Origin: Glaciecola sp965658765
GTDB taxonomy: Bacteria; Pseudomonadota; Gammaproteobacteria; Enterobacterales; Alteromonadaceae
DNA length: 64,000 bases
Reading direction: 5' to 3'
NCBI GenBank assembly: GCA_965658765.1
Contig: CBFHTO010000002.1
Span: 1 to 64,000 of the forward strand
Position numbers and translations under genes: made by a program. How positions within the stretch are numbered: the first letter of the stretch is position 1; every line of letters starts with the position of its first letter. Positions 61,272 through 64,000 of the stretch are shown here, one piece after another. The notes beneath the pieces are model-generated. The model worked only from the letters and a program-made list of their open reading frames with translations, was not told the DNA's origin and made no database searches.

Positions 61272-64000
61272 TTAATGGTTTGCGCTTAGACTTAACAGCA
61301 TCAATTCACGTAAAGCGACTGAAAACTTAGCAAATTCGTGATTATCCGAAGTTTTAAACTCTGTCATCATAAGCTTCCACCGCGTTAATTTTACTTTATT
61401 ATGCTCAATCCAATTTTCAAGAATTGCGTCGGCATCATTACTTTTTGGGTCAGAGTTTAATAAAACAGTCGTCAATGAACGTTGCTGCCAATCTAATTCC
61501 TCGCGATATGAAGCCCTAGCAAGCGCCTGCCAATGATTCGATACGCTCTGTTGATTGATTTGTTCTAAGAACCAATGCAGTTCAAAACGATTACCTAGTT
61601 GATAATATAGACGCGAAACAACATCAACATCGCGCTGCTCTGATTCAGATATTTGAGCTAAATCGAGTACAGAGAACATATTGCTCAAGTATGCTATGTC
61701 TTGCGCATATTGCTCCGGTACTTTTTGCTCAATTAAATCTGAGGTACGCTGCTCCACCTCCTTCATCTCGGAGGGAACTAGGTAAGTACTGAGGTTTTGT
61801 CTGATGGTATCAAACGCTGGCTTGTAGCGTTTTATTGCTTTTTCGATTGTAACACCCACCTCACCATGACGAATAAACCATCTTACTGTTCGTCGAAGTG
61901 TCCGTCTCATTTCATCGAGGATCTGCAATTGTATCTGGGCGTCGATGGTATTGTCTAATTCCTCCACGGCCTCCCATAATGTGCCAATATTGAAAACCTC
62001 TTTCACAATACTAAAGGCATTACATATTTCAGTAACTTCGGCTCCCGTTTCTTCCTTGATGCGATGGACAAAATTAAGCCCCATGTCGTTGACAATTTCG
62101 TTTGTCAACTTGGTTGCGATAATCTCACATCTAAGAGGATGGTTCTGCATATCGGCGGCAAATTTTAATCTCAGCATTGGAGGAAATGCGTTGAGTAAAT
62201 GCTTATCGAAATAAGGGTTTTTGGTAATCGACTCAATGTTGAGTTCTTCTTTTAACACCATTTTCCCATACGCAATCAAGACAGAAAGTTCAGGTCGTGT
62301 TAAGCCTTGCCCAGTAGCAACTCTTTCAGATATTTCGTCATCACTTGGTATAAACTCAAGCTCCCTATTTAATGCTCCTTCAGTCTCTAAACCATGAATA
62401 AAGCGGAGTTGTTCCTTTAGTTGTTTCACACCCATTAGTTGAGTGATCGACAGTGACTGAGTTTGTCTGTAGCAATCTTGCAGTACGATTTCACTCACAT
62501 CATCTGTCATGTCATAAAGCAATTGATTACGCTGCTTGGTCGTTAAGTCACCATTATTTACCAGGGTATTAAGTAAGATCTTAATATTAACTTCGTTATC
62601 AGAACAGTCTACGCCTCCCACATTATCAATGAAATCTGTATTAACGCGCCCACCTTTAGCGGCAAACTCAATTCGACCTAACTGAGTTAAACCCAAATTC
62701 CCACCTTCCCCAATGATTTTTGCGTTTAAGTCTTTGCCGTCCACGCGGAGTGAATCATTGGCTCGATCACCAACCTCAGCGTGCGATTCTTTTGAGCTTT
62801 TAACATAAGTGCCAATACCACCATTCCATATAAGATCCACTGGCATTTTGAGCACATTATGAATTAATTCGTTTGGTGTCATACTCTGTTGTTTAGTACC
62901 AAGCCATTTTTTCATTTCAGGACTTAGTCGAATGGACTTTTCGCTACGCTTAAAGATGCCGCCGCCTTTAGATATAAGGCTTCTGTCATAGTCATCCCAA
63001 TTCAATGAGGGGTCTGCAAACAAACGCTGACGCTCTTTGTAAGTGCTTGCAGGATCTGGGCTTGGGTCAAAGAAGATGTGCAGATGGTTAAAGGCACATA
63101 TTATTTTCGTTTGCTCCGACAATAACATCCCGTTACCAAAGACATCACCCGACATGTCGCCAATACCAACACAGGTGAATGGTGTAGTCTGGCAATTAAT
63201 ACCAATTTCTCTGAAGTGGCGTTTTACCGACTCCCACGCACCACGAGCAGTAATTCCCATTTTTTTATGATCGTATCCAACGCTGCCGCCAGAGGCAAAA
63301 GCATCTCCTAACCAAAAATCAAACTCATCAGAAATCCCATTAGCAATATCAGAAAACGTCGCGGTGCCCTTATCAGCAGCCACAACAAGGTAGGGGTCAT
63401 CTTCATCAAGGCGAATCACCTCTTTTGGTGGGATCACTTGACCGTCTTTTATATTGTCAGTAATGTCTAATAAACTTCTAATGAAGATTTTATAGCACTC
63501 TTGACCTTCGACTTGCAGAGCTTTTCTATCAGCGTCTTGAGGCATTTTTTTACATACAAAACCGCCTTTTGCTCCAACCGGCACAATCACCGTATTTTTT
63601 ACTTGTTGTGCTTTAACTAGGCCTAGAATTTCTGTTCTAAAGTCTTCCATACGGTCAGACCAGCGGAGTCCGCCCCGCGCCACTTTACCACCCCGTAAAT
63701 GAACACCTTCGACCCGAGGTGAATACACAAAGATCTCAAATTTAGGCATTGGAAGTGGCATATCAGGGATTTCTGAAGGTAACAACTTAAAAGATACATA
63801 AGATTTTTCGTTACCTAATTCGTCACTTTGGTAAAAGTTTGTTCTTAGTGTAGCGTTTATAAGGTCGAGATAGCGACGGATAATACGGTCATCATCTAAA
63901 TTCGAGACTTTATCGAGTTTATCTAGTACAGACTTCTCTATGCTTTCTAGTTTTGACTTGTTGCGGCGAATGGTCGGACAAAAACGCTGATGAAATAAAT
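61272..64000 (-). CDS. NAD-specific glutamate dehydrogenase (large ~180 kDa type), C-terminal part
   Basis: The large NAD-glutamate dehydrogenase makes 2-oxoglutarate and ammonium from glutamate, in catabolism. The frame is open from 61272 to the right edge, about 909 codons of a protein of some 1600, so the N-terminal half is missing. Key stretches are HLRGGKVARGGLRWSDR, VPVGAKGGFVCKKMP, IIGEGGNLGLTQLGR (substrate and NAD sites) and TARGAWESVKRHFREIG. The continuation upstream of the first Met reads through smoothly (RFCPTIRRNKSK...), so the gene is not broken. A strong terminator follows. Confidence 0.95.
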   Translation of the reverse strand, partial: LFHQRFCPTIRRNKSKLESIEKSVLDKLDKVSNLDDDRIIRRYLDLINATLRTNFYQSDELGNEKSYVSFKLLPSEIPDMPLPMPKFEIFVYSPRVEGVHLRGGKVARGGLRWSDRMEDFRTEILGLVKAQQVKNTVIVPVGAKGGFVCKKMPQDADRKALQVEGQECYKIFIRSLLDITDNIKDGQVIPPKEVIRLDEDDPYLVVAADKGTATFSDIANGISDEFDFWLGDAFASGGSVGYDHKKMGITARGAWESVKRHFREIGINCQTTPFTCVGIGDMSGDVFGNGMLLSEQTKIICAFNHLHIFFDPSPDPASTYKERQRLFADPSLNWDDYDRSLISKGGGIFKRSEKSIRLSPEMKKWLGTKQQSMTPNELIHNVLKMPVDLIWNGGIGTYVKSSKESHAEVGDRANDSLRVDGKDLNAKIIGEGGNLGLTQLGRIEFAAKGGRVNTDFIDNVGGVDCSDNEVNIKILLNTLVNNGDLTTKQRNQLLYDMTDDVSEIVLQDCYRQTQSLSITQLMGVKQLKEQLRFIHGLETEGALNRELEFIPSDDEISERVATGQGLTRPELSVLIAYGKMVLKEELNIESITKNPYFDKHLLNAFPPMLRLKFAADMQNHPLRCEIIATKLTNEIVNDMGLNFVHRIKEETGAEVTEICNAFSIVKEVFNIGTLWEAVEELDNTIDAQIQLQILDEMRRTLRRTVRWFIRHGEVGVTIEKAIKRYKPAFDTIRQNLSTYLVPSEMKEVEQRTSDLIEQKVPEQYAQDIAYLSNMFSVLDLAQISESEQRDVDVVSRLYYQLGNRFELHWFLEQINQQSVSNHWQALARASYREELDWQQRSLTTVLLNSDPKSNDADAILENWIEHNKVKLTRWKLMMTEFKTSDNHEFAKFSVALRELMLLSLSANH

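Overview
The window looks like a chromosomal segment of a marine, AT-rich gammaproteobacterium of the Alteromonadales type. This rests on gene content and protein style: ccoNOQP, paired bacterioferritins, DUF3466 next to uup, the pyrD-rlmL-uup...rmf-fabA block shared with the enterobacteria, large NAD-glutamate dehydrogenase, several photolyases and abundant c-di-GMP proteins. It is an inference, not a database assignment. No rRNA, tRNA, CRISPR array or intact insertion sequence was seen.

Layout. 1-4.9 kb (minus strand): cbb3 cytochrome oxidase operon ccoNOQP, followed by its assembly genes ccoH and ccoI (ccoI is cut by the left edge). 5.1-8.3 kb: a small membrane protein, two complementary bacterioferritin subunits behind a Fur-like box, and a Kef-type antiporter. 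9.3-15.8 kb (minus): a Baeyer-Villiger-type monooxygenase coupled to an alpha/beta hydrolase, and an RND efflux pump with its adaptor. 16.2-19.8 kb: ilvD and a soluble chemotaxis receptor. 19.8-22.2 kb: a decayed bacteriocin-type exporter locus (HlyD fragment and a broken C39-peptidase ABC transporter) with an intact CPBP protease, flanked by an imperfect direct repeat. 22.3-25.4 kb: a three-gene lipid-carrier glycosylation operon (GT2, VTT/DedA-like, ArnT-like). 25.7-32.7 kb: a signalling block with two response regulators carrying c-di-GMP domains and a 1159-aa hybrid kinase whose N-terminus matches the ethylene-binding domain of plant ETR1. 32.8-37.1 kb: housekeeping and transport genes plus a SatD-DUF3307 pair. 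37.2-39.4 kb: a GGDEF-EAL protein apparently split by a frameshift. 39.6-45.8 kb: a light/DNA-repair island with four different photolyase/cryptochrome genes and a DUF2256 zinc-ribbon gene. 46.2-52.3 kb: heterotetrameric sarcosine oxidase (soxBDAG) with purU. 52.4-64 kb: fabA behind a FabR-like operator, rmf, DUF3466, uup, a glutaredoxin-like gene, rlmL, pyrD, and the C-terminal part of NAD-glutamate dehydrogenase (cut by the right edge).

How the parts work together. The cbb3 oxidase gives high-affinity oxygen respiration, and ccoI/ccoH supply copper and assembly. The sarcosine oxidase and PurU carry the end of glycine-betaine breakdown, yielding glycine and recycling one-carbon units. The photolyase island can cover CPD and (6-4) lesions and, through the DASH and divergent members, other light-linked roles. 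The most noteworthy items are the four-gene photolyase island, the ethylene-receptor-like hybrid kinase with all seven ETR1 ligand-site positions I could compare, the self-contained lipid-carrier glycosylation operon, the division of labour between the two bacterioferritins, and the decaying peptide exporter.
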